Positions 34,258 through 43,962 are shown, numbered from the stretch's first letter. The stretch is 64,000 bases of DNA from Bacillus badius NBRC 15713 (GCF_001591605.1 NZ_BCVF01000014.1:27304-91303), one strand, 5' to 3'. Translations and numbers: made by a program. The notes: generated by a model from the sequence alone, not told the origin.

Positions 34258-36180
34258 TTAATGAGACAGCACTCTTTTGGTCTGAGCCTCTTGCCCAGTA
34301 TTTAGTGATCCAAAGTCATAGCGGTGTTCAATATAAATTTGGTGCCAGACCATAAAGGAAAGGAGCGTCCACAGCTTTCGGCTGTTATCTTTCTTGCCGG
34401 CGGCATGCTCGTCCAGCAGCAATTGAACCTGTCGTTTATCAAAGAGATCATCCACCTCGCTGGAACGGATGATGAGAGAGGCCCAATCATAAAGCTCTTC
34501 TTTCAGCCAGTGACGGATCGGCACGGGGAACCCTAATTTTTTTCTATTTAACACATGATCCGGAACAATGCCTTCGGCTGCTTTGCGAAGGATATATTTA
34601 GTTGTATGATGGGCTATTTTCTGATCAGCGCTAATTTTGGAAGCTACCTCAAAGACGCGTTTATCCAGAAAAGGAACTCTCAGTTCGAGGGAATGGGCCA
34701 TAGACATCTTATCCGCTTTTAATAAAATGTCCCCTCTCAGCCATGTATGAATGTCCAAGTGCTGCATTTTTGTCACCGCGTCGTAGCCGCTGGATTGGCT
34801 GTAAATAGGATCGGTGATGTGCGTGTAATCTAATCCCCTTCTATAATCGGTAAGCAGCGGCGCTTTTTCCGCTTCTTCAAAAATCTTCGCATTGCCGATA
34901 TAGCGTTCTTCCAGCGGGGTAACGCCGCGCTCAATAAAGCTTTTCCCTTTCATTCCTTCGGGCAGTGCTTGGCCAAGTGTTTTAACGATACGTTTAACAG
35001 GAGAAGGAATGTAATTAAATACGCGCAAAGATTCCGGCTCCCGGTAGATGTTGTATCCGCCAAACAGCTCATCCGCCCCTTCTCCGGACAGTGCTACTGT
35101 TACATGCTTTTTCGCCTCGCGCGCAACAAAATAGAGCGGCACGGCTGCCGGATCAGCCAGCGGATCATCCATATGCCAAATAATTTTCGGAAATTCCTCT
35201 AGAAACTCTTCGGGTGAAATCACATAGCTGATGTTTTCTAAATCCAAGGATTGAGCCGTTTCCTGAGCTACGTCAATTTCACTGAATCCGTTTCTTTCAA
35301 AGCCGACAGAGAACGTTTTGATCTTTGGGTTCACTTCTTTTGCTAAAGCAACAATGAAGGATGAATCAATTCCGCCAGACAGGAATGACCCGACTGGTAC
35401 GTCGCTGCGCATATGAACAGCGACAGAATCAGTTAGCACGTCTTGAATCTGCTTCACAAGCTGCCGCTCGCCTGTTTGCGCCGGCTGAAAATTAGGACGC
35501 CAATAGCAGCGAATTTTCATCGCTTGTCCCGGTTTTTTAAAGAAATAATGGCCGGGAGCAAGCTTTTTCACGGAAGCCGTCATCGTATTCGGTTCAGGCA
35601 CGTATTGGAAGCTAAGATAATGCTGCAAGGCATCCCGGTCAATCTCAGACTCCGCCTGATTTTCTTTAGCTAATAGAATGCTCTTTTTCTCAGAGGCGAA
35701 TAACGTAAGATCCTCTTGTTCGGAATAGAAGAATGGCTTGATGCCAAAATAATCCCTTGCTCCAAATAATAGTTCTTCTTCTTTATCCCAAATAACAAAG
35801 GCAAACATTCCTCTTAGTTTCTTGACAGCATGCTCCTTCAAATCGCTATAAAGAGCAAGAATCACCTCTGTGTCTGAATCCGTAAAGAATTGGTAGCCTT
35901 TTTCTTCCATCTCTTGGCGAATTTCAATATAATTATAAATTTCACCATTAAAAATGATCCAATAACGGTCATTTTCATAAGAGAGGGGCTGATGCCCGCT
36001 CTCAAGCCCGATAATACTTAGACGTCTAAAACCAAAATTTACGTGTTTATCAAAATAAAAGCCCTCGTCATCAGGCCCTCTATGAGTAATAATGGCATTC
36101 ATTTTTCTAAATGTATCTTTTTTTAATGTCTCTTTCGTTTCTTGGGGTTTGTCGTATACACAACCAACAAATCCACACAT
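34258..36180 (-). CDS. asnB: Asparagine synthase (glutamine-hydrolysing)
   Basis: A 640-residue class II amidotransferase that makes asparagine from aspartate, glutamine and ATP. The start is the ATG at 36180, because processing exposes Cys2 of MCGFVG as the glutaminase nucleophile; an upstream in-frame start would bury it. The N-terminal Ntn domain shows RRLSI and FNGEIYNY, and the synthase domain shows the PP-loop SGGIDSSF and GEGADELFGGY. It closely resembles B. subtilis AsnB throughout (ADPAAVPLYFVAREAKKHV, then TVALSGEGADE). Monocistronic. Confidence 0.97.
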   Translation of the reverse strand: MCGFVGCVYDKPQETKETLKKDTFRKMNAIITHRGPDDEGFYFDKHVNFGFRRLSIIGLESGHQPLSYENDRYWIIFNGEIYNYIEIRQEMEEKGYQFFTDSDTEVILALYSDLKEHAVKKLRGMFAFVIWDKEEELLFGARDYFGIKPFFYSEQEDLTLFASEKKSILLAKENQAESEIDRDALQHYLSFQYVPEPNTMTASVKKLAPGHYFFKKPGQAMKIRCYWRPNFQPAQTGERQLVKQIQDVLTDSVAVHMRSDVPVGSFLSGGIDSSFIVALAKEVNPKIKTFSVGFERNGFSEIDVAQETAQSLDLENISYVISPEEFLEEFPKIIWHMDDPLADPAAVPLYFVAREAKKHVTVALSGEGADELFGGYNIYREPESLRVFNYIPSPVKRIVKTLGQALPEGMKGKSFIERGVTPLEERYIGNAKIFEEAEKAPLLTDYRRGLDYTHITDPIYSQSSGYDAVTKMQHLDIHTWLRGDILLKADKMSMAHSLELRVPFLDKRVFEVASKISADQKIAHHTTKYILRKAAEGIVPDHVLNRKKLGFPVPIRHWLKEELYDWASLIIRSSEVDDLFDKRQVQLLLDEHAAGKKDNSRKLWTLLSFMVWHQIYIEHRYDFGSLNTGQEAQTKRVLSH

Positions 36181-36544
36181 CGCTAACACCTGCCTATTCT
36201 AAAATGAACCTTTTTTGTCTTTTACCACAGTATCAGTTTTTCTAGAAAATAACAAATGATTCAATAGTTTGATTTATTTCTTTCTGTTTTCCTTTAGTCT
36301 GTGAATAGCATTTACGTATATTTTCCAACTATTAATGGAAAAATCCAACAATTTTCGGAAAACTGTTTTTCCGCTTCTTGTAATTTCCCTGTCTGTTGGC
36401 AGATGAAACTCTAAATCGTTCTGTTGGACTGCTGAAAAGTTATAAAAAAGTCGATATCAGGAGATGGAACACAACTGGATCATGAGTGAAGCTTTACGAG
36501 TGAGGCACTTATTTGATAACAGCAAGAGGGGCTTTGTGCAAATA
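36181..36544. other. Intergenic region upstream of asnB
   Basis: AT-rich spacer holding the asnB promoter. A weak TTGTTA/TACTGT pair with 17-base spacing and an extended -10 TG lies near 36220-36250 on the minus strand. A plus-strand frame starting at 36464 runs through the ppiB terminator and is rejected. Confidence 0.4.
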
Positions 36545-36579
36545 AACAGAGTCCTGCTTATCTGCGGGCAGGACTCTAT
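36545..36579 (-). terminator. Terminator of ppiB
   Basis: AGAGTCCTGC and GCAGGACTCT form a 10-bp stem followed on the minus strand by GTTTATTTG. Confidence 0.85.
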
Positions 36580-36588
36580 GGTATCTGA

Positions 36589-37026
36589 TTATTCTTCGAA
36601 TACAGTAACTTCCTTCATGACATCGCCGTTTTTCATAGAACGCGCGGTTTCCAAGCCAGATGTTACTTTCCCAAATACAGTATGTACGCCGTTTAAATGG
36701 GGCTGAGGTTCATGAACGATAAAGAATTGGCTGCTGCCTGTATCTTTGCCGGCATGAGCCATCGACAAGCTGCCTGCTTCATGCTTATGAGGATTTCCTT
36801 CTGTTTCACATTTAATGGTATAGCCAGCGCCGCCTCTGCCTGTCCCTGTCGGATCTCCGCCTTGACTAACGAATCCAGGGATGACTCGATGAAACACTAC
36901 TCCGTTATAAAAGCCTTCATTTGCCAGCTTTTCAAAATTGGCCACCGTATTAGGCGCTTCACCTGGATATAATTCAAATTCAATCGTTTCCCCATTCTCC
37001 ATTACAATTTTTCCTTTTTTTGTCAT
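36589..37026 (-). CDS. ppiB: Peptidyl-prolyl cis-trans isomerase, cyclophilin type
   Basis: A 145-residue cytoplasmic cyclophilin. The family signature [19 protein letters not shown] contains the catalytic Arg; [12 protein letters not shown] follows. The ATG at 37026 is preferred because GGAG lies 8 bases upstream; the frame is open three codons earlier. It assists protein folding and is transcribed alone. Confidence 0.95.
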   Translation of the reverse strand: MTKKGKIVMENGETIEFELYPGEAPNTVANFEKLANEGFYNGVVFHRVIPGFVSQGGDPTGTGRGGAGYTIKCETEGNPHKHEAGSLSMAHAGKDTGSSQFFIVHEPQPHLNGVHTVFGKVTSGLETARSMKNGDVMKEVTVFEE

Positions 37027-37358
37027 AAAAACCACTCCTTTTCACTTGAATATTTCCTTTTTATCATACCAGAAGAGCGGAAGAAAACCAGAAAGATGAA
37101 AAGATTTTCTTAAGGAATTTTCCTAATAGCTGTTTGCGCGCCAAAAACCACTACTGAGATCAATTGCTCAGAAAGGCTTCCTTTTCCAAGATCATGATCA
37201 AATTAACGGTGCTCATCCGGATCTTTCAAGTTTATGTTATCCCCCTGGAAGACAATCGCGTCCGACAGCGAACTAAACAGTGAAGATACAGCCTGCAAAA
37301 GCCAACATCCCTTCTTTTTCTGAAAAAGAAGGGATAAAACATACAGGCAAGATGGACA
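37027..37358. other. Intergenic region between ppiB and the sulfur operon
   Basis: It holds the ppiB promoter region and the terminator of the sulfate-assimilation operon (37307-37338). No gene seen. Confidence 0.5.
37307..37338 (-). terminator. Terminator of the sulfate-assimilation operon
   Basis: ATCCCTTCTTTTT, CTG, AAAAAGAAGGGAT: a perfect 13-bp stem about 20 bases past the last gene of the operon. Confidence 0.65.
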
Positions 37359-38264
37359 TTAAGATGTTTCTTGTGATTTCTGCAAGCCCATCGCCAGTTC
37401 TGCTGCTTTCAGTCTTCGTTCTTTTTGGCCTACATGAAAAACAATATAGATCCATACTAGAACAATAGCCGTATACATGACATACTGAATGGTTAGGGGA
37501 ATCGTCGTATACCCGAATATGGCACGAACGTTTGTAAAAACTAACATGCCGCTTACTATCACAGCCAGCATGCGTGTCGGAAGGCTTTTGACAATCCAGG
37601 CAGCAATTGGAGCAGCAATCACTCCCCCGAGCATAATCGCTCCTGCCCAGAGCCAGTTGATATGACCGAGACCGAGGGACAGCATAAACCCCAATGTTGC
37701 GGAAGCAGCGACAGCAAATTCACTGACGCTGACCGTCCCGATTACCTTTCTTGGCTCCATCCCTTTTTGCGAAAGCAAAGCAGGAGTGGCAATCGGCCCC
37801 CAGCCGCCTCCGCCGCTCGCATCAAAGAAGCCTGCGACAAAACCGAGGGGAAGATAAAATTTATTCGTCAGCTTTTTATGTTCTTGCCTGCGGGCATCCT
37901 GCAAAAATAAAAAACGCGCCAGAATATACAATCCTAATGCCAATAAAAAAATTGACACGTATAAGCGCACGTAGTCGCCAGTTAAGTGGCTCAAGAAGGT
38001 CGCTCCTGAAAATGCACCGACTGATCCGGGGATAATTAGACGCTTTGCCATCTGTTTATCAACATTCCCAAAGCGCATATGTGACATCCCTGAGGCAGCG
38101 GTCGTGACCACTTCTGCCATATGAACCGAGGCAGAGGCTATCGCGGGCGCAATGCCTGCCGTCAGCAAAAGGGTCGTAGATGTAAGCCCATACCCCATTC
38201 CGAGCGCACCATCTACAAGCTGGGCGGCGAGTCCAACTAGCGCCAATATGACAAAACGTTCCAC
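37359..38264 (-). CDS. TauE/SafE family sulfur-compound transporter
   Basis: A 301-residue membrane protein with about eight helices and the TauE/SafE signature GFFDASGGGGWGP. The N-terminus (VDGALGMGYGLTSTTLL) is also typical. Family members export sulfite, sulfoacetate or related anions, and some may import sulfate. It is the last gene of the cysH operon, replacing the CysP permease found in B. subtilis, so it may move sulfate or sulfite. Start ATG 38264 follows AGGAGGGG. Confidence 0.88.
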   Translation of the reverse strand: MERFVILALVGLAAQLVDGALGMGYGLTSTTLLLTAGIAPAIASASVHMAEVVTTAASGMSHMRFGNVDKQMAKRLIIPGSVGAFSGATFLSHLTGDYVRLYVSIFLLALGLYILARFLFLQDARRQEHKKLTNKFYLPLGFVAGFFDASGGGGWGPIATPALLSQKGMEPRKVIGTVSVSEFAVAASATLGFMLSLGLGHINWLWAGAIMLGGVIAAPIAAWIVKSLPTRMLAVIVSGMLVFTNVRAIFGYTTIPLTIQYVMYTAIVLVWIYIVFHVGQKERRLKAAELAMGLQKSQETS

Positions 38265-38280
38265 TCTTTTCCCCTCCTAA

Positions 38281-38907
38281 TTAAGGCTGTGTTGCTTGAG
38301 CAAATGGGCGGATTTCACGCAAAAATCCTTCCCGCCGCTCAATATCTTTATAAAAGATAGGATCAGCCGCTATTTTTAATAAATGACGGCGTACAGTCCG
38401 GTCTGGTTCTACTTTCCTCACAATTTGTCTAACTTCATATAAAAAATCAATGTAGTCTTCATACGATTCATCATAGACTTCTGCGAGCTCGTTTCTGATC
38501 TGTTTAGCTAATGTCGGGCTGGCTCCTCCTGTGGAAACACTTAGGACGAGCCGACCGCGCTGCAAGGAAGCAGGGATGGTGCTGTTGCCGAGGTCCGGCT
38601 GTGCAGCATGAACAACGAGCTTGCCGGCTGCTTTAGCTTGTTTGGCGACTTCATCATTAACCTTTTTCGAATCAGTCACGGCCATCACCAAGAAAGCATC
38701 CTCGTAGTCTTTTTCTTCAACAGGTTTTTGGATAACTGTCACCACCCCTTCATCAGCGAGCTTTTCTATCCCCGGATGAATCACCGGACTCACAACATGG
38801 ACATGAAGGCCGAACCGCCGCAGGTTTTCTATCTTGTGCAAAGCCACTTCCCCGCCGCCAACCATCACAACTTTCTCACCCGCTAAATGCACCATAATGG
38901 GAAACAT
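38281..38907 (-). CDS. ylnF: Precorrin-2 dehydrogenase (SirC/YlnF)
   Basis: A 208-residue NAD-dependent enzyme that oxidises precorrin-2 to sirohydrochlorin, the second step of siroheme synthesis. The N-terminal Rossmann motif is MVGGGEVALHKIENL, and STGGASPTLAKQIRNEL is typical of Met8p/SirC proteins. The ATG at 38907 follows AAGGGGGTATTTGG and overlaps the end of sirB by 32 bases. It supplies siroheme for sulfite reductase. Confidence 0.92.
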   Translation of the reverse strand: MFPIMVHLAGEKVVMVGGGEVALHKIENLRRFGLHVHVVSPVIHPGIEKLADEGVVTVIQKPVEEKDYEDAFLVMAVTDSKKVNDEVAKQAKAAGKLVVHAAQPDLGNSTIPASLQRGRLVLSVSTGGASPTLAKQIRNELAEVYDESYEDYIDFLYEVRQIVRKVEPDRTVRRHLLKIAADPIFYKDIERREGFLREIRPFAQATQP

Positions 38908-39649
38908 CCAAATACCCCCTTGCCGGATTTGCCTCTTCTATGCGGTCCTTTATAATTTGTCGAATGGCCGGATGATACCCCAGGCACTTCGTTAAAATCA
39001 CTGAATCTCCTGAACCTAGCCATTCCAGCTCTCTTTTTAATGTGTTAGACAAAATTCCGGTAAATAATAAATAAGGAACCACCCATAACTGAGAAGGCTT
39101 CTGTTCGTGGAGGCGCGTCAGTTCCTCTTTGAATGACGGGGCCGCTGCTGCTAAATATCCTAAATTCACATCCATTAACTTGGTTTTATAACAGAACAGA
39201 TCCCTAATGGCTGCAAAATCAGCCAACGTCTGCGGGTCGCTGCTTCCCCGGCCAACGAGCAATACAGACGCATCCGGTAAAATGCGCTGCCCAGTTTCCT
39301 TCATTCGTTCCACTAAAATATCGACAATAGCTTCATGTACACCAAGCGGCTGAGCATAGTAAAAGGTGATGGAAGGAAAACGGAATCTCGCTTTCTCCAG
39401 CTCTATAGGAATATCTTTTTTCGCATGACCGGCAGCCAGCAGCAAGAACGGCAGAACAATCACTTCTGTGGCGCCGTTCGCTACACAGCGGGCAATTCCT
39501 TGTTCAATGGTCGGTTCCGCCAGTTCCAAAAAACAGGCCTCTTGAATAGGGAGGGCAATAAACGGTTTTGTCCGTTCAATGAAAGCGAGCGCCTCCACTC
39601 TCCCTTGCTTCACCCGGCTGCCATGGCAAATGTAAAGAACAGCTTTCAT
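38876..39649 (-). CDS. ylnE: Sirohydrochlorin ferrochelatase (SirB/YlnE)
   Basis: A 257-residue chelatase of the CbiX/SirB family that inserts iron to form siroheme. The N-terminus MKAVLYICHGSR carries the conserved histidine, and VIVLPFLLLAAGHAKKDIP is the second-histidine region. The start at 39649 overlaps the sumT stop as ATGA and has a GGGGG site; the frame is open further upstream but without reason to start there. Confidence 0.93.
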   Translation of the reverse strand: MKAVLYICHGSRVKQGRVEALAFIERTKPFIALPIQEACFLELAEPTIEQGIARCVANGATEVIVLPFLLLAAGHAKKDIPIELEKARFRFPSITFYYAQPLGVHEAIVDILVERMKETGQRILPDASVLLVGRGSSDPQTLADFAAIRDLFCYKTKLMDVNLGYLAAAAPSFKEELTRLHEQKPSQLWVVPYLLFTGILSNTLKRELEWLGSGDSVILTKCLGYHPAIRQIIKDRIEEANPARGYLDVSHYGAFSG

Positions 39650-40425
39650 TGCCCGGCCCCCGCTGCCAGCACAGCCTCTGCTTCCCATTCGTTAAACCAG
39701 CTCAATTTCTCCCGAAGCCGGACAACTTCGCCAATAACAATCATGCTTGGATTCGTCACGCCTTCTGCTTGGGCAATATCCGCAATGGTCGCCAGCGTGC
39801 CTGTCACTGTTCTTTGGGCTTTCGTCGTCCCCCAATGAACCAAGGCAGCCGGCGTCTGCGGGGATTTGCCATTTTCAATTAATCGCTGCTGTATATAAGG
39901 AAGGTTTTTGACACCCATATAAATGGCTAACGTATCAATGCCGTTGGCAAGGGCCTCCCATTTCTGATCCTCTTTCTCTCCTTCGCGCCGATGACCGGTC
40001 ACAATGGCAAAGGAGGCGCTATGATCTCTGTGAGTAACCGGAATCCCCGCATAGGCAGGAGCAGCGATCCCAGAGGTAATGCCGGGGATAATCTCAAAAG
40101 GCACGCCATGTTCCGCAAGAAAGGCAGCTTCTTCGCCGCCGCGGCCGAAAACGAATGGGTCACCGCCTTTAAGCCTTACAACCCTTTTCCCTGCCTTGGC
40201 ATGCTTCACCAGCAAGTAATTAATCGTTTCCTGCTGCAGATGATGATGGTCGGGAAGCTTGCCGCAAAAGATCAATTCAGCCCCGGGTTTCGCATCATCT
40301 AAAAGTTCAGGGCTGATTAACCGATCGTACAAGATCACCTCGGCCTCTTGAATAGCCCTTAAGCCTTTCACTGTAATTAAGTCCGGGTCACCAGGACCCG
40401 CTCCGACTAGCTGCACCTTTTCCAT
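39646..40425 (-). CDS. ylnD: Uroporphyrinogen-III C-methyltransferase (SumT/YlnD)
   Basis: A 259-residue SAM-dependent enzyme that methylates uroporphyrinogen III at C2 and C7 to give precorrin-2. Signature elements: VGAGPGDPDLITVKG, LYDRLIS, VVRLKGGDPFVFGRGGEE and PGITSGIAAPAYAGIPVTHR. The ATG at 40425 follows GGAGG at 8 bases. It is the first of three siroheme genes in the operon. Confidence 0.95.
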   Translation of the reverse strand: MEKVQLVGAGPGDPDLITVKGLRAIQEAEVILYDRLISPELLDDAKPGAELIFCGKLPDHHHLQQETINYLLVKHAKAGKRVVRLKGGDPFVFGRGGEEAAFLAEHGVPFEIIPGITSGIAAPAYAGIPVTHRDHSASFAIVTGHRREGEKEDQKWEALANGIDTLAIYMGVKNLPYIQQRLIENGKSPQTPAALVHWGTTKAQRTVTGTLATIADIAQAEGVTNPSMIVIGEVVRLREKLSWFNEWEAEAVLAAGAGQ

Positions 40426-40496
40426 AATGGCCACCTCCGCTCCATATTTTCAAACGCCGCGGGGAAAAGGCCCGCCGCTTTCTATCATTATTCTCG

Positions 40497-41090
40497 TTAA
40501 ATCCAGCTCTTCTTTTTCATAAATTCAATTAATTGATCGGCACATTCATCCACTGAATAGCGGCTGGTCTCCAGAACAAGCTCCGGCGCATCCGGTGCTT
40601 CGTAGGGAGAAGAGATGCCTGTGAACTCTGGAATCTGGCCGCTGCGAGCCTTTTGATAAAGCCCTTTAGGATCGCGGGCTTCACATTCATTGAGCGGGCA
40701 GCTGACGAATACTTCAACAAATTCATCCGCCTCAAGCAGCTGGCGAACGGCCTTTCGATCCTCTTGAAAAGGAGAAATAAAGGCGGTAAAGACAATTTGA
40801 CCGCTGTCAACGAATAATTTGGCTACTTCACCGATCCGGCGGATGTTTTCTTTCCGGTCCGACTCGGAGAAGCCTAAATCTTTATTCAAACCGTGCCGGA
40901 TATTATCGCCATCCAGCACATAGGTGTTTGCTCCAAGCTCGTGCAGCTTTTTCGCCGCCGCATTGGCAACGGTTGATTTCCCTGACCCGGACAGGCCGGT
41001 CAACCAAAACACCGCACTATGATGCTTATTTCCCGTTCGCTGATCGTGTTTGGTTAATGCCTGCTCGTGCCATACAATATTCGTACTCAT
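40497..41090 (-). CDS. cysC: Adenylylsulfate kinase
   Basis: A 197-residue kinase that converts APS to PAPS with ATP. The P-loop GLSGSGKST is at 32-40, followed by DGDNIRHGLNKDLGFSESDR and the lid region FISPFQEDR. The ATG follows GAGGAGGGG. It lies 12 bases downstream of sat, as in B. subtilis. Confidence 0.96.
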   Translation of the reverse strand: MSTNIVWHEQALTKHDQRTGNKHHSAVFWLTGLSGSGKSTVANAAAKKLHELGANTYVLDGDNIRHGLNKDLGFSESDRKENIRRIGEVAKLFVDSGQIVFTAFISPFQEDRKAVRQLLEADEFVEVFVSCPLNECEARDPKGLYQKARSGQIPEFTGISSPYEAPDAPELVLETSRYSVDECADQLIEFMKKKSWI

Positions 41091-41102
41091 CTGAACCCCT
41101 CC

Positions 41103-42251
41103 TCATGAAACCGTTTCTTTCTCCCGCAAACCGCGGATTAATACTTCAATCACTTCTTTTCGGCTGAATGTAGATGGCGGCACCTCGCCAGCGCGAAGCA
41201 TTTCTCTCACTTTTGTGCCGGACAAAATGACATGATGCTCCTTGTCATGAGGACACGTCTTGGCGGAAGCCATGCTTTCGCATTTTTGGCAATAAAAGCT
41301 GTGTTCGAAAAAGAGCAGAGTGATGCCGATTTCATCGGCAGAAAACTGGCTGAAAATCTTTTGCGCATCATAGGTGCCATAGTAATTGCCTACTCCGGCA
41401 TGATCACGGCCGACAATAAAGTGAGTGCAGCCATAATTCTTGCGCACAATCGCATGAAAAACGGCTTCCCGCGGCCCTGCATAACGCATAGCAGCAGGAA
41501 ACACAGCGAGCTTCACCCGATCTTGTGGATAGTAATCCTTTAACAGCACCTGATAGCTTTCCATTCGCACATCAGCCGGAATGTCATCTGCTTTGGTTTC
41601 ACCAACAAGCGGATTTAATAAAAGGCCGTCAACTATTTCAAGTGCTGTTTTTTGAATATATTCATGGGCGCGGTGCACCGGATTTCTTGTCTGGAAACCA
41701 ACGATGCGCTCCCAGCCTTTTTCTTTAAAAATAGCTCTCGTTTCAGCCGGATCAAAATAAAACTCGCTAAATTGCTTCCGCTCAATCCGGCGAATAAGCG
41801 TAATGGGTCCTCCAATATAAACAGAGCCCCGCTCCAGCAGTTTTTTCACGCCCGGATGAGCAAGATCTGTTGTCCTATAGACTTGTTGGGCTTCGTGCTG
41901 CTGATCAGGCCGGTAGATTTCCTTTATCGTCATCACGCCATAAGGCAGCCCGTTGTGAACAAGGAGCACGGTTTCTTCTTCATTCAATGACGCCGCTTTT
42001 TCTTCTGTAACCGGCAGGGTGATCGGCAGGCTCCAAACGGTCCCATCCGCCAGCCGCAAGCGGGAAACAACGGAGTCATAATCTTCTTTCGTCAAAAATC
42101 CGATTAACGGGCTGTAAGCTCCGGTGCCAATCAGTTCTAAGTCACTTAGAGCAGTTTGGTCTAATTCAATTTCTTTATGAAGATGAGAAATATCTAAATC
42201 CGGATGAAACAAGTGAATCAATGTTCCGCCATGCGGTATACTTTGTGTCAT
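41103..42251 (-). CDS. sat: Sulfate adenylyltransferase (ATP sulfurylase)
   Basis: A 382-residue ATP sulfurylase that activates sulfate to APS. Active-site motifs include [13 protein letters not shown] (the HxxH site), VGRDHAGVG and the C-terminal zinc-binding-like [13 protein letters not shown] region. The ATG at 42251 follows GGGGGTAAAG. It is the second gene of the operon; no sulfate permease gene separates it from cysH, unlike in B. subtilis. Confidence 0.96.
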   Translation of the reverse strand: MTQSIPHGGTLIHLFHPDLDISHLHKEIELDQTALSDLELIGTGAYSPLIGFLTKEDYDSVVSRLRLADGTVWSLPITLPVTEEKAASLNEEETVLLVHNGLPYGVMTIKEIYRPDQQHEAQQVYRTTDLAHPGVKKLLERGSVYIGGPITLIRRIERKQFSEFYFDPAETRAIFKEKGWERIVGFQTRNPVHRAHEYIQKTALEIVDGLLLNPLVGETKADDIPADVRMESYQVLLKDYYPQDRVKLAVFPAAMRYAGPREAVFHAIVRKNYGCTHFIVGRDHAGVGNYYGTYDAQKIFSQFSADEIGITLLFFEHSFYCQKCESMASAKTCPHDKEHHVILSGTKVREMLRAGEVPPSTFSRKEVIEVLIRGLREKETVS

Positions 42252-42311
42252 TGTCTTTACCCCCTAAATCAATTAACCTTATAAAAATACTATGATTTAA
42301 AATAAAAAAAA

Positions 42312-43019
42312 TTAGCTTGTATGCAAGCCGCATTCTGTTTTCCCGGTGCCAGACCAGCGGCCGGCACGCATATCCTCCAAAGAATAGGCCGGCTTTGTAC
42401 AGGTTTCACAGCCGATGCTCGGATAGCCTTGGTCATGAAGGCGGTTATAAACCAGCCCGTGTTTCGTCACATAACGCCATACATCCTTCCATGTCCAATG
42501 AATTAAAGGACACACCTTAACCTTTTTAAACTTGTGATCCTGATTCAAAAAATTCGTATGCTGTCTCATTTCAGACTGTTCCCTTCTGAGACCGGAAATC
42601 CAAGCGGCAGCTGGAGCAAGCGCGTTAGCTAGCGGTACAATCTTTCTAATGTTGCAGCATTGGTTAGGATCGGTTTTCCATAAATCTTCACCATACCGGG
42701 CAGCTTGTTCTTCGATGGTAAACTCAGGCTGCTGAAGCTGAATGCGAAGAGAAGGATAATTTTTTTTGACTTTCTCAATCAACTCATATGTTTCTTTAAA
42801 ATGATAACCGGTATCTAGAAAAACAATCTCCGCGTCTTTCTGTACCTTAGAAATTAAATCAATCAACACAATGCCCTCAATACCAAAACTGCAGGCATAT
42901 GTGAGCTTTTCGCCATATTCATTATAAGCCCATTGAAGAGTCTCTAACGCTCCTTTTGTTTTACTCTCCGCTGGAAACACAGGCAGGCTGTTCTCATTCC
43001 ACTGTTCATATTTAATCAA
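42312..43019 (-). CDS. cysH: Phosphoadenylyl-/adenylyl-sulfate reductase
   Basis: A 235-residue thioredoxin-dependent reductase giving sulfite. The sequence follows B. subtilis CysH closely ([30 protein letters not shown]). It has the paired cysteines NQCCNIR and CETC that bind a 4Fe-4S cluster, the mark of APS-using enzymes, and the C-terminal catalytic Cys in KTECGLH. The TTG at 43019 is chosen: GTAGGTG precedes it, and a promoter at 43064-43091 lies inside the longer open frame. Confidence 0.94.
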   Translation of the reverse strand: MIKYEQWNENSLPVFPAESKTKGALETLQWAYNEYGEKLTYACSFGIEGIVLIDLISKVQKDAEIVFLDTGYHFKETYELIEKVKKNYPSLRIQLQQPEFTIEEQAARYGEDLWKTDPNQCCNIRKIVPLANALAPAAAWISGLRREQSEMRQHTNFLNQDHKFKKVKVCPLIHWTWKDVWRYVTKHGLVYNRLHDQGYPSIGCETCTKPAYSLEDMRAGRWSGTGKTECGLHTS

Positions 43020-43063
43020 CTTTAAACACCTACTTAACGGATGGGATTTTATGAATATAGATA

Positions 43064-43091
43064 ATCTTATCAGAAAATTTCCTAAAGTCAA
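43064..43091 (-). promoter_or_regulatory. Sigma-A promoter of the cysH operon
   Basis: On the minus strand TTGACT and TAAGAT are separated by 16 bases, with a TG one base before the -10. Each box matches five of six consensus positions. The resulting leader is only about 38 bases, too short for a riboswitch. Confidence 0.75.
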
Positions 43092-43139
43092 ACCCTATTT
43101 TGAAGAATCCTTTTCAGTATATGAACAAGGGAAGAATAT

Positions 43140-43165
43140 GTTTATTTTCTTTGGAGGAAGGAATA
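43140..43165 (+). promoter_or_regulatory. Putative sigma-B promoter of the YdaG-like gene
   Basis: GTTTAT and GGAATA are separated by 14 bases, close to the sigma-B pattern GTTTAA-N12-15-GGGTAT. B. subtilis ydaG is itself a sigma-B general-stress gene. The ATG is 40 bases downstream. Confidence 0.45.
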
Positions 43166-43204
43166 GTAAAAGAAGAAAGCATTCGCAAAAAAGGAGCTGG
43201 AAAC

Positions 43205-43621
43205 ATGGAAAAATTGAAAACGGACATTCTTCATATTCTAAAAGAACATAAAGTCGGTACACTGGCGACGGTAAAGAACAACAAACCGCATACCCGCTAC
43301 ATGACCTTTTTCAACGATGATCTGACTCTTTATACCCCAACCGGAAAAGATACTTATAAAGTCGAGGAAATTGAGAAAAATTCAAACGTTCACATGTTAA
43401 TTGGCTATTCCGGCGAAGGGAGGGGCGATTCGTTCCTGGAAATTGAGGGAACCGCTCAAATCGACGATTCGCGTGAAACGAAAGAACGATTATGGAATGA
43501 AGAAATCGCTAAATGGTTTAACGGTCCGGAAGACCCTGAATATATCGTTCTTCAAATTACCCCGAGCACAATCCGTTACATGAATGACGGCGAGAAAACT
43601 CCTCAAGTGCTGGAGTTGTAA
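43205..43621 (+). CDS. ydaG: General stress protein 26 (YdaG-like), pyridoxamine-phosphate-oxidase fold
   Basis: A 138-residue flavin-binding split-barrel protein. The segment VGTLATVKNNKPHTRYMTFF and the C-terminal ILQITPSTIRYMNDGE match the YdaG group of B. subtilis. Its biochemical role is unknown. The frame is open upstream, but ATG 43205 has the ribosome-binding site AAGGAG at 8 bases. It is divergent from cysH and ends in its own hairpin. Confidence 0.88.
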   Translation: MEKLKTDILHILKEHKVGTLATVKNNKPHTRYMTFFNDDLTLYTPTGKDTYKVEEIEKNSNVHMLIGYSGEGRGDSFLEIEGTAQIDDSRETKERLWNEEIAKWFNGPEDPEYIVLQITPSTIRYMNDGEKTPQVLEL

Positions 43622-43624
43622 TAG

Positions 43625-43658
43625 TCAGGCACCTTCCTAACCAGGAGGGTGTCTTTCT
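43625..43658 (+). terminator. Terminator of ydaG-like gene
   Basis: GGCACCTTCCT, AACC, AGGAGGGTGTC followed by TTTCTT. Confidence 0.8.
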
Positions 43659-43785
43659 TGCTTTCCCTCTCTGTCTCGGACGTAGACAAACAAAACCCTC
43701 GGCAAATTTTCTGATTATACAGTCGAATGGATGGGTATACTACAGAAAAGTATGTTTATTCACCAGCTTTGAAAGGATGAATTTG

Positions 43786-43962
43786 ATGACTCACAGACGA
43801 ATTTGTACAGAATGCAACGGATTAGGCAGAGTTCCTCTAATCAGAGGGCTTCTTATCAGCAAAGTATGCAAGCATTGTCACGGCGTTGGAAATCACTCAT
43901 CTTTTCGTTTTCAAGCCTCCTTGCTTGGCAGCGAATTTGGCGAGGAGTTTACTTATAGATAA
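43786..43962 (+). CDS. Small zinc-finger protein, DnaJ-type repeats
   Basis: A 58-residue protein with two CxxCxGxG motifs (CTECNGLG and CKHCHGVG), the zinc-binding repeat of DnaJ and of anti-TRAP-like proteins. The ATG at 43786 has GAAAGG at 9 bases; an ATG three codons upstream touches the ribosome-binding site. It could bind a protein partner or act as a small redox/zinc adaptor; no specific function can be assigned. Confidence 0.75.
   Translation: MTHRRICTECNGLGRVPLIRGLLISKVCKHCHGVGNHSSFRFQASLLGSEFGEEFTYR

Noticed and set aside
36464..36706. 80-codon frame upstream of ppiB
   Set aside because: Runs through the ppiB terminator and the antisense of ppiB; the ribosome-binding site touches the start codon.
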